The translations under genes and the position numbers were made by a program. A stretch of 64,000 bases of DNA from CAJMNU01 sp905214855. Lineage in GTDB: Bacteria > Bacillota > Clostridia > Lachnospirales > Lachnospiraceae. How positions within the stretch are numbered: position 1 is the stretch's first letter; each line of letters begins with the position of its first letter. The stretch is taken from the NCBI GenBank assembly GCA_937890595.1, contig CALADM010000007.1, forward strand, positions 98,048 through 162,047. The letters run 5' to 3'. A model generated the notes under the pieces. It saw nothing but the letters and a program-made list of their open reading frames with translations, had not been told where the DNA came from and ran no database searches. Below, one piece after another: positions 32,430-41,622 of this stretch.

Positions 32430-33110
32430 ATGGGAGCAATTGATAATGATTGGCTGGAACCACTGAAACCTGAGTTTTCCAAGCCATACTATAAAACCTT
32501 ATATGAAACCATTAAAAGTGAGTATGAAACTAAACAGATCTTTCCGAATTCGGAAGATATTTTCAATGCGTTTCAGCTGACACCTCTTGCTAATGTGAAA
32601 GTAGTTATTTTGGGACAGGATCCCTATCATAATGTAGGTCAGGCACATGGACTTTGTTTTTCTGTGAAGCCGGATGTAGAGATTCCACCCTCTCTAGTCA
32701 ATATTTATCAGGAATTGCATGATGATCTGGGGTGTTATATTCCTAACAATGGTTATCTGGTCAAATGGGCAAAACAAGGCGTTCTAATGCTCAATACAGT
32801 ACTTACTGTGAGAGCGCATATGGCAAATTCCCATCGTGGACTGGGATGGGAACAGTTTACAGATGCTGCGATTCGGGTTCTGAACGAGCAGGATAGACCC
32901 ATTGTTTTTATCTTGTGGGGAAAGCCGGCACAGAGCAAAAAGGCAATGTTAAGTAATACAAAGCATCTTATTTTGGAAGCACCACATCCAAGTCCTTTGT
33001 CTGCATACAGAGGATTTTTCGGAAGTAAACCATTCAGCAAAACAAATGCATTTTTGGAAGCAAATGGAATTAAGCCGATTGACTGGCAGATTGAAAATGT
33101 ACAGAGATAG
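32430..33110 (+). CDS. ung: Uracil-DNA glycosylase, family 1
   Basis: A 226-residue enzyme. It carries the water-activating loop GQDPYHNVGQAHGL (about 63-76) and the DNA-intercalation loop HPSPLSAYRGF (about 188-198), both diagnostic for family 1 UDG. It removes uracil from DNA after cytosine deamination or dUTP incorporation. TTATGGAGG lies upstream of the ATG. uppP follows by 14 bases, so the two are likely cotranscribed. Confidence 0.97.
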   Translation: MGAIDNDWLEPLKPEFSKPYYKTLYETIKSEYETKQIFPNSEDIFNAFQLTPLANVKVVILGQDPYHNVGQAHGLCFSVKPDVEIPPSLVNIYQELHDDLGCYIPNNGYLVKWAKQGVLMLNTVLTVRAHMANSHRGLGWEQFTDAAIRVLNEQDRPIVFILWGKPAQSKKAMLSNTKHLILEAPHPSPLSAYRGFFGSKPFSKTNAFLEANGIKPIDWQIENVQR

Positions 33111-33124
33111 GGGAAAAAGAAAAA

Positions 33125-33970
33125 ATGGATTTTATTGAGACTCTGAAGATCATTGTTTTGGGTTTGGTTGAGGGGTTCACAGAATGGCTGCCGATCAGCA
33201 GTACCGGTCATTTGATCTTGGTAGAAGAACTGATCCCTTTAAATCAGCCTCAGGCATATATTGATATGTTTGAAGTGGTAGTTCAGCTGGGAGCTATTTT
33301 AGCTGTTGTAGTTTTGTATTTCCATAGGCTGAACCCATTTGATTCCCGAAAAACGCCTAGACAGAGGAGAGGAACGCTCCACTTATGGATCAAAATTTTG
33401 ATTGCATGTCTGCCCGCAGCAGTCATAGGTTTGTTAGCAGACGATTTTTTACATGAACATTTATATAATCCATGGGTAGTTGCAACAGCATTGATCATAT
33501 ATGGAGTATTGTTTATTGTGTTGGAGAGACGTAATGCCCATACAAAGTTTATTATTACAAGAACAGGACAGATCACCTATCAGACCGCTCTTTTGATCGG
33601 CTGTATTCAGCTTTTAGCTTTGATCCCAGGAACATCGAGATCAGGATCTACCATTTTAGGTGCTATGTTAATTGGATGTTCCAGAGGAGTGGCAGCTGAG
33701 TTCTCTTTTTTCCTTGGGATTCCTGTTATGTTTGGGGCAAGTTTTCTCGAAATTATAAAGTATATTGCAAGTGATGCTGTTTTTACTGCACCTCAGATTT
33801 TCTATATGATTCTTGGAATGATAGTAGCATTCTCTGTTTCTGTCTGCTCTATTAAGTTTTTGATGACTTATATCAAACAAAATGATTTTAAAGTATTTGG
33901 ATATTATAGGATTATTCTTGGTGTGATCGTACTCATATACTTTGGAGTGCGTACAGCATTAAAAATATAA
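33125..33970 (+). CDS. uppP: Undecaprenyl-diphosphate phosphatase
   Basis: A 281-residue polytopic membrane enzyme of the BacA/UppP family. It has the glutamate- and serine-rich motif EGFTEWLPISSTGHLIL (about 16-32) and the second motif PGTSRSGSTI (about 171-180). It recycles the undecaprenyl carrier lipid for peptidoglycan synthesis and confers bacitracin tolerance. It ends before a strong bidirectional terminator. Length and motifs are typical. Confidence 0.97.
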   Translation: MDFIETLKIIVLGLVEGFTEWLPISSTGHLILVEELIPLNQPQAYIDMFEVVVQLGAILAVVVLYFHRLNPFDSRKTPRQRRGTLHLWIKILIACLPAAVIGLLADDFLHEHLYNPWVVATALIIYGVLFIVLERRNAHTKFIITRTGQITYQTALLIGCIQLLALIPGTSRSGSTILGAMLIGCSRGVAAEFSFFLGIPVMFGASFLEIIKYIASDAVFTAPQIFYMILGMIVAFSVSVCSIKFLMTYIKQNDFKVFGYYRIILGVIVLIYFGVRTALKI

Positions 33971-34093
33971 ATATACTGTGTATTATAATAAAATACAAAA
34001 CATGTTTGCTTTGAAAAGATAGTAAGATGGGATACAGAATTTAGGAAGACCCCAAAAGAAGATAAAAAGAATATAAAGATCAAAAAGAGGAAG

Positions 34094-34134
34094 AAAAGAT
34101 GCAATCTTTAGGCAGATGCATCTTTTCTTTTTTG
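34094..34134. terminator. Bidirectional terminator between uppP and the activase-like gene
   Basis: AAAAGATGCA (34094-34103) pairs with TGCATCTTTT (34117-34126), followed by a T-run on the right and preceded by A-rich sequence. Confidence 0.88.
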
Positions 34135-34147
34135 TGTTAATCAGACT

Positions 34148-37100
34148 TTATTTAGAAAGATTTTTCTGGGCAGTTGCAAGCATCAATTTGATTCGATTCA
34201 GCTGATTGACCTCGCTGGCACCAGGGTCATAGTCCACAGCAATGATATTGGCGTCTGGATGTGTCTTCCTTAATTCTTTGATAACACCCTTTCCTACAAT
34301 GTGATTAGGTAGACATCCAAAAGGCTGTGTGCAAACAATATTTGGAGTGCCAGTTTCAATGAGTTCCAGCATTTCTCCTGTCAAAAACCATCCTTCACCT
34401 GTCTGATTGCCAATAGAGACAAAATCAGATGCCATGGAGGCGAGATGGCTGATTGGGGACGGAGGAATAAAATGACGGCTTCGAATCAGCTCTTTTCTGG
34501 CTGTTTTTCTCATAAATTCTAAGAGAGAAATACCAATATTGCAAAGGCGTGCTGTAGAAGGACTTCCACCTAGATTTTCTGCTTTGAAATTGCTATTATA
34601 AAAACAATACATTAAAAAGTCCAGTAAATCAGGCATGACTGCCTCTGCACCTTCTGACTCCAGTAATTCCACAATGTGATTATTAGCAAGAGGAGAAAAT
34701 TTTACAAGAATCTCCCCAACGATGCCAACACGCGGTTTTTTGATATCAATGCGTTCTAACTGGTCAAAATCGCGGATAATGCCCCTGATATCTTTCTGAA
34801 ATTCCATCATATTGGCATTGCGTTTGGACAGTGCTTTGATACAGCGTTTTTCCCAGATTTTATGAAGGTTGTTCGCAGATCCGGCGACTTTTTCATAAGG
34901 TCTTGTCGCATAGAGGACACGCATAAAAACATCTCCATACACAATTGCCTGCATTGCTTTGATCAAAAGAGGAACTGTGATGTGGAAACCTTCATTTGTT
35001 TCCATGTTATTGGCATTGACAGAAATCACGGGGATTTGTTTCATACCAGCTTTTTCAAGAGCACGGCGGATAAAACCAATATAATTGGAAGCACGGCAGC
35101 CACCGCCGGTTTGTGTCATAAAGACTGCGGTGTGATCCAAATCGTATTTACCAGATAACAGAGCTTCCATAATCTGCCCTACAACGATGAGTGAAGGATA
35201 GCAGGCATCGTTATTGACAAACTTCAGACCTGTATCAATGGCAGAATGGCTGGCATTTTGCAGTACTTCGATCTGATATCCAAAAGAACGGATTGCAGGT
35301 TCTAAAAGATTAAAGTGGATAGGAGACATCTGTGGACAGAGGATGGTATAAGTTTTTTTCATCTCTTTGGTGAATTCTACTCTTTGGTAAGAGCTGGAGA
35401 TCACTTTTCTTGTATAGTGTTTCTGTTCTCGGACACGAAGTGCAGAGATCAGGGAACGGATCCGGATTCTGGCAGCTCCCAGATTATTGACTTCATCAAT
35501 TTTTAAAACAGTATAAATTTTGCCAGAACTGGTCAAAATATCATTGACCTGATCTGTAGTGACTGCATCCAGCCCACAGCCGAATGAATTTAACTGGATC
35601 ATGTCCAGATTGTTCTGATGTTTTACAAAACTTGCAGCAGCATATAATCTGGAGTGATAAGTCCACTGGTCAGTGACAATGGTTGGTCTGTCTACTTTTC
35701 CAAGATGTGCAATAGAATCTTCTGTCAGAACAGCAAATCCATAGGATGTGATCAGCTCAGGGATTCCATGATTGATCTCAGGGTCCACATGATAAGGACG
35801 ACCGGCAAGAACAATACCATTGTGACCGGTTTCTTTCATATAACGAAGGGTTTCTTCTCCTTTTTTCTGGATATCTGTGTGACTTGCCTGCATTTCAGTC
35901 CATGCCATATGCGCAGCGTTTTTTACTTCTTCAGCGGTAATCTGGAATTCTTTGCCAAAATAGTCAATGAGACGTTTGCTGAGCAACTCTTCATTAGTAA
36001 ATGCAAGAAACGGATTCAGGAAACGAACATGCTGCTCTGTCAATTCTTCCATGTTATTTTTAATGTTTTCTGCATAAGAAGTAACAATAGGGCAGTTATA
36101 GTGGTTTCCACTTTGTGGGTCTTCCTGACGTTCATAAGGAATACAAGGATAAAAAATAGTTTTGATTCCCTGTTTGATGAGCCATGATACATGACCATGA
36201 ACGAGTTTTGCTGGATAGCATTCTGATTCACTTGGAATGGATTCGATGCCAAGTTCATAGAGTTTACGGCTGGAACTTGGAGAAAGAACAATGCTAAAAC
36301 CAAGCTGCTTGAAGAAAACAGCCCAAAATGGGAAGTTTTCATACATGTTTAAAACACGCGGAATACCAATTGTGCCGCGGAATGCAAGATCTTGAGTCAG
36401 CGGTTCATAATCAAAGATGCGATGATATTTATAGTCAAACAGATTTGGAATCTGTTCTTTGTTTTTTTCTTTTCCAAGTCCACGTTCACATCGGTTGCCA
36501 GATACAAACTGCCTTCTGCCTCCAAAATGATTGATCGTGAGCAAACAGTGGTTGGTACAGCCTTTACAGCGTGCCATAGATGTAGTGTATTTTAAGGTTA
36601 AGATTTTTTCCATTGGCAGCATGGAAGTAACCTTTGAGGCAGAATACCGTTCTCTTGCAACCAATGCCGCACCAAAAGCACCCATAATACCAGCAATGTC
36701 AGGGCGTACAGCTTCACATCCTGCAATGCGCTCAAAACTACGCAAAACGGCATCGTTGTAAAATGTTCCTCCCTGAACAACGACATGTTTTCCAAGATCT
36801 TTTGGTCCTGTGATCTTAATTACCTTATATAATGCATTTTTGATAACAGAGTAGGCAAGACCGGCAGAGATATCTGCCACTGTAGCGCCTTCTTTTTGGG
36901 CTTGTTTCACATTGGAGTTCATGAATACGGTACAACGGCTTCCAAGATCAATAGGGTTTTGTGCAAACAGAGCTTCTTTTGCAAAATCCTGAACACTAAA
37001 ATTGAGCGATTTGGCAAATGTTTCAATAAAAGAGCCGCAGCCAGACGAACATGCTTCATTTAACTGGACACTGTCAACAACTTTATTTTTAATACGGATG

Positions 37101-38380
37101 CATTTCATATCCTGTCCGCCGATATCCAGGATACAGTCCACATTGGGATTGAAAAAGGCAGCTGCATAATAATGAGATACGGTTTCTACCTCTCCCTCAT
37201 CTAACATCAGGGCAGATTTGAGGAGTGCCTCACCATAACCGGTAGAACAGGAGTAAACAATGTGGGCATCTTTAGGTAAAAGACCATGGATCTCTGTCAT
37301 GGCACGGATCGCTGTACCAAGAGGATTACCATCATTGTTGGAGTAAAAGGAATACAGAAGAGAGCCATCCTCACCTACCAGTGCTACTTTTGTCGTTGTA
37401 GAACCAGCGTCAATTCCAAGATAACAATTACCAGAATAGGAGGAGAGATCTCCTTTTTTTACGCAATGCTTGTGATGGCGTTCTAGAAAAGCTACATAGT
37501 CTTCCTGATCTCGAAAGAGAGGTTCAATACGCTGAACTTCTGATTGCATATGAATACCATGTTTCAGTTGATCGATCAGAGACTGTAAGGCAACTGGATC
37601 ATTGCCTGCTGCGGAATTTAAGGCAGCACCGATTGCGGCAAACAGATGAGAGTGTTCAGGAGCGATCACTTCATCTGGAGAAAGGTTCAAAGTCCGTATA
37701 AATGCTTGTTTTAATTCTGAGAGGAAGTGCAGTGGACCTCCTAAAAATGCAACATGACCTCTGATTGGTTTCCCACATGCAAGACCACTGATAGTCTGAT
37801 TGACAACAGCTTGAAAAATCGATGCAGAGAGATCTTCTTTAGTTGCACCTTCGTTGATCAGAGGCTGGATATCCGTTTTTGCAAAAACACCACATCGGGC
37901 TGCGATCGGATAGATAGCTTTATAATTTTTGGCATACTCATTCAGTCCCATAGCATCTGTCTGTAAAAGACCAGCCATCTGATCAATAAAAGATCCGGTT
38001 CCTCCAGCACAGATTCCATTCATACGCTGATCAATACCACCTGTTAAATAGATGATCTTGGCATCCTCTCCGCCAAGTTCAATTGCTACATCCGTCTGAG
38101 GGGCATAGTCCTCAATGGTAGAAGCAACCGCCACAACTTCCTGAATAAAAGGAACATGCAGGTGTTTGGACAAGGCCAGACCACCGGATCCTGTAATAGA
38201 TGAAAAAACGGTGATATCACCTAACTGTTCATATGCTTTCGATAACAGGGAAGCTAGGGTATCCTGAATATTGGCATAATGACGTTCATAGTCAGAAAAT
38301 AAGATGGCATTGCTGTCATCCAGAATGGATATCTTCACTGTAGTAGAACCAATGTCAATTCCTAATTTATAGTTTTTCAT
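34148..38380 (-). CDS. Giant 2-hydroxyacyl-CoA-dehydratase-activator-like protein (two ATPase domains plus DUF2229-type region)
   Basis: A 1410-residue protein. Two BadF/HgdC-type ATPase domains lie in tandem: LGIDIGSTTVK (6-16) and LGIDAGSTTTK (321-331). Each keeps the pair of Cys that bind the [4Fe-4S] cluster in HgdC: Cys124 (GICAGGTGSF) with Cys163, and Cys444 (EACSSGCGSF) with Cys483. One chain could therefore form the cluster that needs two HgdC subunits. A CxxC segment near 600, a DUF2229 region (about 650-870) and an HgdB-like C-terminal part (about 1000-1400) follow. Activators supply energised electrons to radical dehydratases by ATP hydrolysis. No dehydratase genes lie nearby, so the target is unknown. 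Confidence 0.85.
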   Translation of the reverse strand: MKNYKLGIDIGSTTVKISILDDSNAILFSDYERHYANIQDTLASLLSKAYEQLGDITVFSSITGSGGLALSKHLHVPFIQEVVAVASTIEDYAPQTDVAIELGGEDAKIIYLTGGIDQRMNGICAGGTGSFIDQMAGLLQTDAMGLNEYAKNYKAIYPIAARCGVFAKTDIQPLINEGATKEDLSASIFQAVVNQTISGLACGKPIRGHVAFLGGPLHFLSELKQAFIRTLNLSPDEVIAPEHSHLFAAIGAALNSAAGNDPVALQSLIDQLKHGIHMQSEVQRIEPLFRDQEDYVAFLERHHKHCVKKGDLSSYSGNCYLGIDAGSTTTKVALVGEDGSLLYSFYSNNDGNPLGTAIRAMTEIHGLLPKDAHIVYSCSTGYGEALLKSALMLDEGEVETVSHYYAAAFFNPNVDCILDIGGQDMKCIRIKNKVVDSVQLNEACSSGCGSFIETFAKSLNFSVQDFAKEALFAQNPIDLGSRCTVFMNSNVKQAQKEGATVADISAGLAYSVIKNALYKVIKITGPKDLGKHVVVQGGTFYNDAVLRSFERIAGCEAVRPDIAGIMGAFGAALVARERYSASKVTSMLPMEKILTLKYTTSMARCKGCTNHCLLTINHFGGRRQFVSGNRCERGLGKEKNKEQIPNLFDYKYHRIFDYEPLTQDLAFRGTIGIPRVLNMYENFPFWAVFFKQLGFSIVLSPSSSRKLYELGIESIPSESECYPAKLVHGHVSWLIKQGIKTIFYPCIPYERQEDPQSGNHYNCPIVTSYAENIKNNMEELTEQHVRFLNPFLAFTNEELLSKRLIDYFGKEFQITAEEVKNAAHMAWTEMQASHTDIQKKGEETLRYMKETGHNGIVLAGRPYHVDPEINHGIPELITSYGFAVLTEDSIAHLGKVDRPTIVTDQWTYHSRLYAAASFVKHQNNLDMIQLNSFGCGLDAVTTDQVNDILTSSGKIYTVLKIDEVNNLGAARIRIRSLISALRVREQKHYTRKVISSSYQRVEFTKEMKKTYTILCPQMSPIHFNLLEPAIRSFGYQIEVLQNASHSAIDTGLKFVNNDACYPSLIVVGQIMEALLSGKYDLDHTAVFMTQTGGGCRASNYIGFIRRALEKAGMKQIPVISVNANNMETNEGFHITVPLLIKAMQAIVYGDVFMRVLYATRPYEKVAGSANNLHKIWEKRCIKALSKRNANMMEFQKDIRGIIRDFDQLERIDIKKPRVGIVGEILVKFSPLANNHIVELLESEGAEAVMPDLLDFLMYCFYNSNFKAENLGGSPSTARLCNIGISLLEFMRKTARKELIRSRHFIPPSPISHLASMASDFVSIGNQTGEGWFLTGEMLELIETGTPNIVCTQPFGCLPNHIVGKGVIKELRKTHPDANIIAVDYDPGASEVNQLNRIKLMLATAQKNLSK

Positions 38381-38555
38381 ATCCTTACTTCCTTTGTATA
38401 AATTCTTTTTACAAAAAACAACGTACTTATTATACTACTGATAAGAAAAGAGTACAATGAACAGATTCACACAAAATGATGAGAAATATGAAAAAAATCA
38501 AGGTTTTTTTTAACATAATCTTTAGTATAAAAACCAAGAAAAAAGTAGAGAACTG

Positions 38556-38646
38556 TTGGAAAAATGAAAAATAGAGCCTATAATATAGGGAGAAGAATGA
38601 AAAAAAATGGAAATGATTTGACAAACCCCTTGCTCACTTTTATAAT
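38556..38646 (+). promoter_or_regulatory. Two tandem promoters of the rhomboid-like gene
   Basis: TTGGAA (38556-38561), 17 bp, TATAAT (38579-38584), then TTGACA (38618-38623), 17 bp, TATAAT (38641-38646). The remainder of the 38381-38702 gap is AT-rich and holds nothing else I recognise. Confidence 0.75.
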
Positions 38647-38702
38647 GTAAAATCGAGGATACTTACAAAAACCTGCAAAAAATATGAAAAAAGGATGATA
38701 TT

Positions 38703-39593
38703 ATGAATTTTCTAAACAAATTGGAACGGAAATTTGGACGATTTGCCATTCCGAATTTAATGTACTATATTGTGGTGATGTATATAGCCGGTTTTGTGAT
38801 TCGTCTGTTGAACCCGAGCTTTTATATGAAATATTTATGTCTTGCGCCTGGCATGGTGATTGAAAAGTTACAGATTTGGCGTATTTTTACATTTCTGTTA
38901 TGGCCTCCTGTAGATAGTGGGGGAACATTTTCGCTTATCATTTTTAACTTTTTTATGATATATCTGTATTATTCTTTAGGAAATACCTTGGAGAGAGTGT
39001 GGGGAACATTCCGTTTTAATCTGTATTTTCTGATCGGGATATTGGGAACGATCTTGGCTTCCTTCCTTTTATATTTTTTGACAGGCAATAATTATATCTT
39101 AAGTACACAATATTTAAATGCCTCTTTATTTTTGGCGTTTGCAGTAATGTTTCCGGAAATGCAGTTTTATTTGTATGGAATTCTTCCGATCAAAGCCAAA
39201 TGGCTTGGGATTTTTGATGGTGTAGTTTTTCTTTTGAGTCTGATCGTAGGAAATTGGGCAACCAGAGTGGAGATCTTAGTATCTCTGGCAAACTTCCTGC
39301 TGTTTTTTGCATGGAGCAGAAATTATAAGCACATCAGTCCAAAGACAGTAAAAACCCGTCAAGTATATCAGGCGAAAATGAAAGCAGCTTCCTCTGCTGG
39401 ACCACACCATAAATGTGCGGTTTGTGGAAGAACAGAAAAAGATGGGGAAGATCTTGAATTTCGATATTGCTCAAAATGTGAGGGCAGTTTCGAATACTGT
39501 CAGGATCATTTATATACACACAAGCATGTAACAAAGGCAGCATTGCTAGGGGAAGAACAACAGGAAAATTCTCAAGAAATCAAAGAAGAGTAG
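38703..39593 (+). CDS. Rhomboid-like membrane protein with C-terminal zinc-binding segment
   Basis: A 296-residue protein with about six membrane helices in residues 15-210. It resembles the rhomboid/derlin/TMEM115 superfamily: helix 1, then the WRxxTFLLWP-like loop (QIWRIFTFLLWPP, about 58-70), then helices. The rhomboid GxSG serine motif is not intact (LNASLFLAF) and no catalytic His is seen in the last helix, so proteolysis is unlikely. The C-terminal tail has Cys/His clusters (CAVC, CSKC, HLYTHKH) that could bind zinc. It is preceded by two tandem promoters and followed by pyk. Confidence 0.65.
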   Translation: MNFLNKLERKFGRFAIPNLMYYIVVMYIAGFVIRLLNPSFYMKYLCLAPGMVIEKLQIWRIFTFLLWPPVDSGGTFSLIIFNFFMIYLYYSLGNTLERVWGTFRFNLYFLIGILGTILASFLLYFLTGNNYILSTQYLNASLFLAFAVMFPEMQFYLYGILPIKAKWLGIFDGVVFLLSLIVGNWATRVEILVSLANFLLFFAWSRNYKHISPKTVKTRQVYQAKMKAASSAGPHHKCAVCGRTEKDGEDLEFRYCSKCEGSFEYCQDHLYTHKHVTKAALLGEEQQENSQEIKEE

Positions 39594-39666
39594 TTTTAAA
39601 GGGCTGGCAGGCAAAATTGGTAAAATGTTGGGATCAAACAATGAATAAATGAAGATGGAGGAGAAC

Positions 39667-41103
39667 ATGAAGAAAACAAAAGTAATTTGTACGATGGGGC
39701 CAAACACAGATAACAGAGAGATTATGAAAGCTCTTGCCGAGAATGGAATGGATATTGCAAGATTCAATTTTTCTCATGGAGACTATGAAGAACAGAAAGC
39801 AAGACTGGATATTTTAAAGAGCGTGCGTGAGGAGTTAGATCTGCCGATTGCTGCACTTTTGGACACAAAAGGACCAGAAATCCGTACTGGAAGACTGAAA
39901 GATGGAAAGAAAGTAACTCTGGAATCAGGCAATACCTATACCTTGACAACAAGAGAAATTGTTGGTGATGAAAAAATTGGTCATATTAACTATGATGGAT
40001 TAAATGAAGATGTTGTTCCGGGTAACAAGATCCTGATCGATGATGGTCTGATCGAACTTCAGGTAGAAAAAGTGGAAGATACTGAGATTGTCTGCCAGAT
40101 TATCAATGGTGGAGAATTAGGAGAGAGAAAGGGAGTCAATGTACCAAATGTAAGTGTAAAATTGCCAGCTTTGACAGAAAAAGATAAGGCAGATATCAAT
40201 TTTGGTATTGAACAGGGCTTTGATTTTATTGCAGCTTCTTTTGTCCGCACAGCAGATGCGATCCGTGAGATCAAATCCATTCTGGAAGAAAAAGGGGCAA
40301 ATATTAAAGTTATTGCAAAAATCGAGAATGCAGAGGGTATTGAGAATCTGGATGAGATCATTGAAGAAAGTGATGGAATTATGGTTGCTCGTGGTGATAT
40401 GGGAGTTGAGATACCAGCAGAGCAAGTTCCATATGTACAGAAAATGATTATCAGAAAGTGTAATGAAGTATGTAAACCGGTTATCACAGCAACACAGATG
40501 CTTGACTCCATGATCCGTAATCCAAGACCTACAAGAGCAGAAGTAACAGACGTTGCCAATGCGGTATATGATGGAACAGACGTTGTTATGTTGTCTGGTG
40601 AGACTGCAATGGGAAAATATCCGGTTGAGGCACTTAGAATGATGTGCCATATCGTAGAGGAGACAGAGCAGCATCTGAGCAAAGATTTCTATAAGAAGAG
40701 AAAAGTTTCAGATTCTTCCCAGAGAAGTCTATCTAATGCAGTATGCTATGCATCTGTATCTACAGCACATGATCTGAATGCAAAGGTGATCATTGCACCA
40801 AGTATCAGTGGATATACAACCAGAATGCTTTCAAAGTGGAGACCAGAGGCACAGATCATTGGTATGTCTCCGAGTATATCTGTAGTTCGTCAGATGCAGA
40901 TTTATTGGGGAGTACGTCCATTCCATGCAAAGAGAGCAGATTCTACAGATATTCTGATCTACGCTTCCATTGAATTCTTGAAATCAAAAGGAATTGTGAA
41001 AGATGGGGATGTTGCGATAGTTACAGCAGGCGTATTAAATTCTGGAGAGAGACATCAGCCTAGAAAATCTACCAATATGATGCGTGTGGTAAATATTAAT
41101 TAA
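39667..41103 (+). CDS. pyk: Pyruvate kinase
   Basis: A 478-residue glycolytic enzyme. The start KKTKVICTMGPNTD, the effector and substrate motifs FNFSHGDYEE, and the active-site region ADKADINFG...IAKIENAEG with DGIMVARGDMGVEI and MLDSMI are all present. It transfers phosphate from phosphoenolpyruvate to ADP. It lacks the extra C-terminal PEP-utiliser domain found in Bacillus and many Clostridia, so is the short form. Start 39667 is chosen for GGAGG five bases upstream; a longer frame begins at 39649. Two strong terminators follow. Confidence 0.97.
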   Translation: MKKTKVICTMGPNTDNREIMKALAENGMDIARFNFSHGDYEEQKARLDILKSVREELDLPIAALLDTKGPEIRTGRLKDGKKVTLESGNTYTLTTREIVGDEKIGHINYDGLNEDVVPGNKILIDDGLIELQVEKVEDTEIVCQIINGGELGERKGVNVPNVSVKLPALTEKDKADINFGIEQGFDFIAASFVRTADAIREIKSILEEKGANIKVIAKIENAEGIENLDEIIEESDGIMVARGDMGVEIPAEQVPYVQKMIIRKCNEVCKPVITATQMLDSMIRNPRPTRAEVTDVANAVYDGTDVVMLSGETAMGKYPVEALRMMCHIVEETEQHLSKDFYKKRKVSDSSQRSLSNAVCYASVSTAHDLNAKVIIAPSISGYTTRMLSKWRPEAQIIGMSPSISVVRQMQIYWGVRPFHAKRADSTDILIYASIEFLKSKGIVKDGDVAIVTAGVLNSGERHQPRKSTNMMRVVNIN

Positions 41104-41228
41104 AAATATCAAATATCCAACGTAACTGGGGTAATATATGAAAAAGAGATTTTGCTTATGATACACCTAGAATATTGTTGAAAATAAGCAGGAAAAGATA
41201 GAGTAGAAATAAAGTACAGATAAAATAG

Positions 41229-41322
41229 AAGCTGAGGAAATGTGCAGTGATGGCACTTTTCCCCAGCTTTTTGAATATGGGAGCTAAAAACGCCTGTGTA
41301 TTTATTACACAGGCGTTTTAAG
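41229..41322 (+). terminator. Two consecutive terminators after pyk
   Basis: First: AAGCTGAGGAAA-TGTGC pairs with GGCAC-TTTTCCCCAGCTT (41229-41269), followed by TTTTT. Second: perfect 14-bp arms AAAACGCCTGTGTA (41287-41300) and TACACAGGCGTTTT (41306-41319). Confidence 0.9.
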
Positions 41323-41622
41323 TAGGATTTAGGATTTCAAAAAGGTTTTTAAAAGGATATTAACTGCATTTATTATGGTTTCAGTATATCAGATTCTTTC
41401 TGGAAATGTTTGTATATTCTTTGAATAGATTATTAAGACTTTCTTAATTTTATTGTTATTGCCGCCAAATGCCTCTTTAAAAAAGAAAAAAGTGAAAACT
41501 GTGAAAATGGACAGGAAAAACAGCAAAAATGCCTGTTTGATTTTGGTAAAATAAAAAAACAGCAAGGCAATCTTTCTGAAATTGAATATCTTAATAAATA
41601 AGAAAGTAAGGAAGAGGAAAGC
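41323..41622. other. Gap between pyk terminators and the protease gene
   Basis: AT-rich DNA with no confident gene. A start-less plus-strand frame (41437-41601, 54 codons, ending GNLSEIEYLNK) stops 21 bases before the protease and could be a decayed gene or chance. Confidence 0.4.

Noticed and set aside
38597..38650. 17-codon ORF (MKKNGNDLTNPLL...) before the rhomboid-like gene
   Set aside because: It coincides with the second promoter and the ribosome site is too close to the ATG.
41437..41601. Plus-strand start-less frame ending 21 bases before the protease
   Set aside because: No ATG, GTG or TTG start and no ribosome site; may be a decayed gene but cannot be supported.
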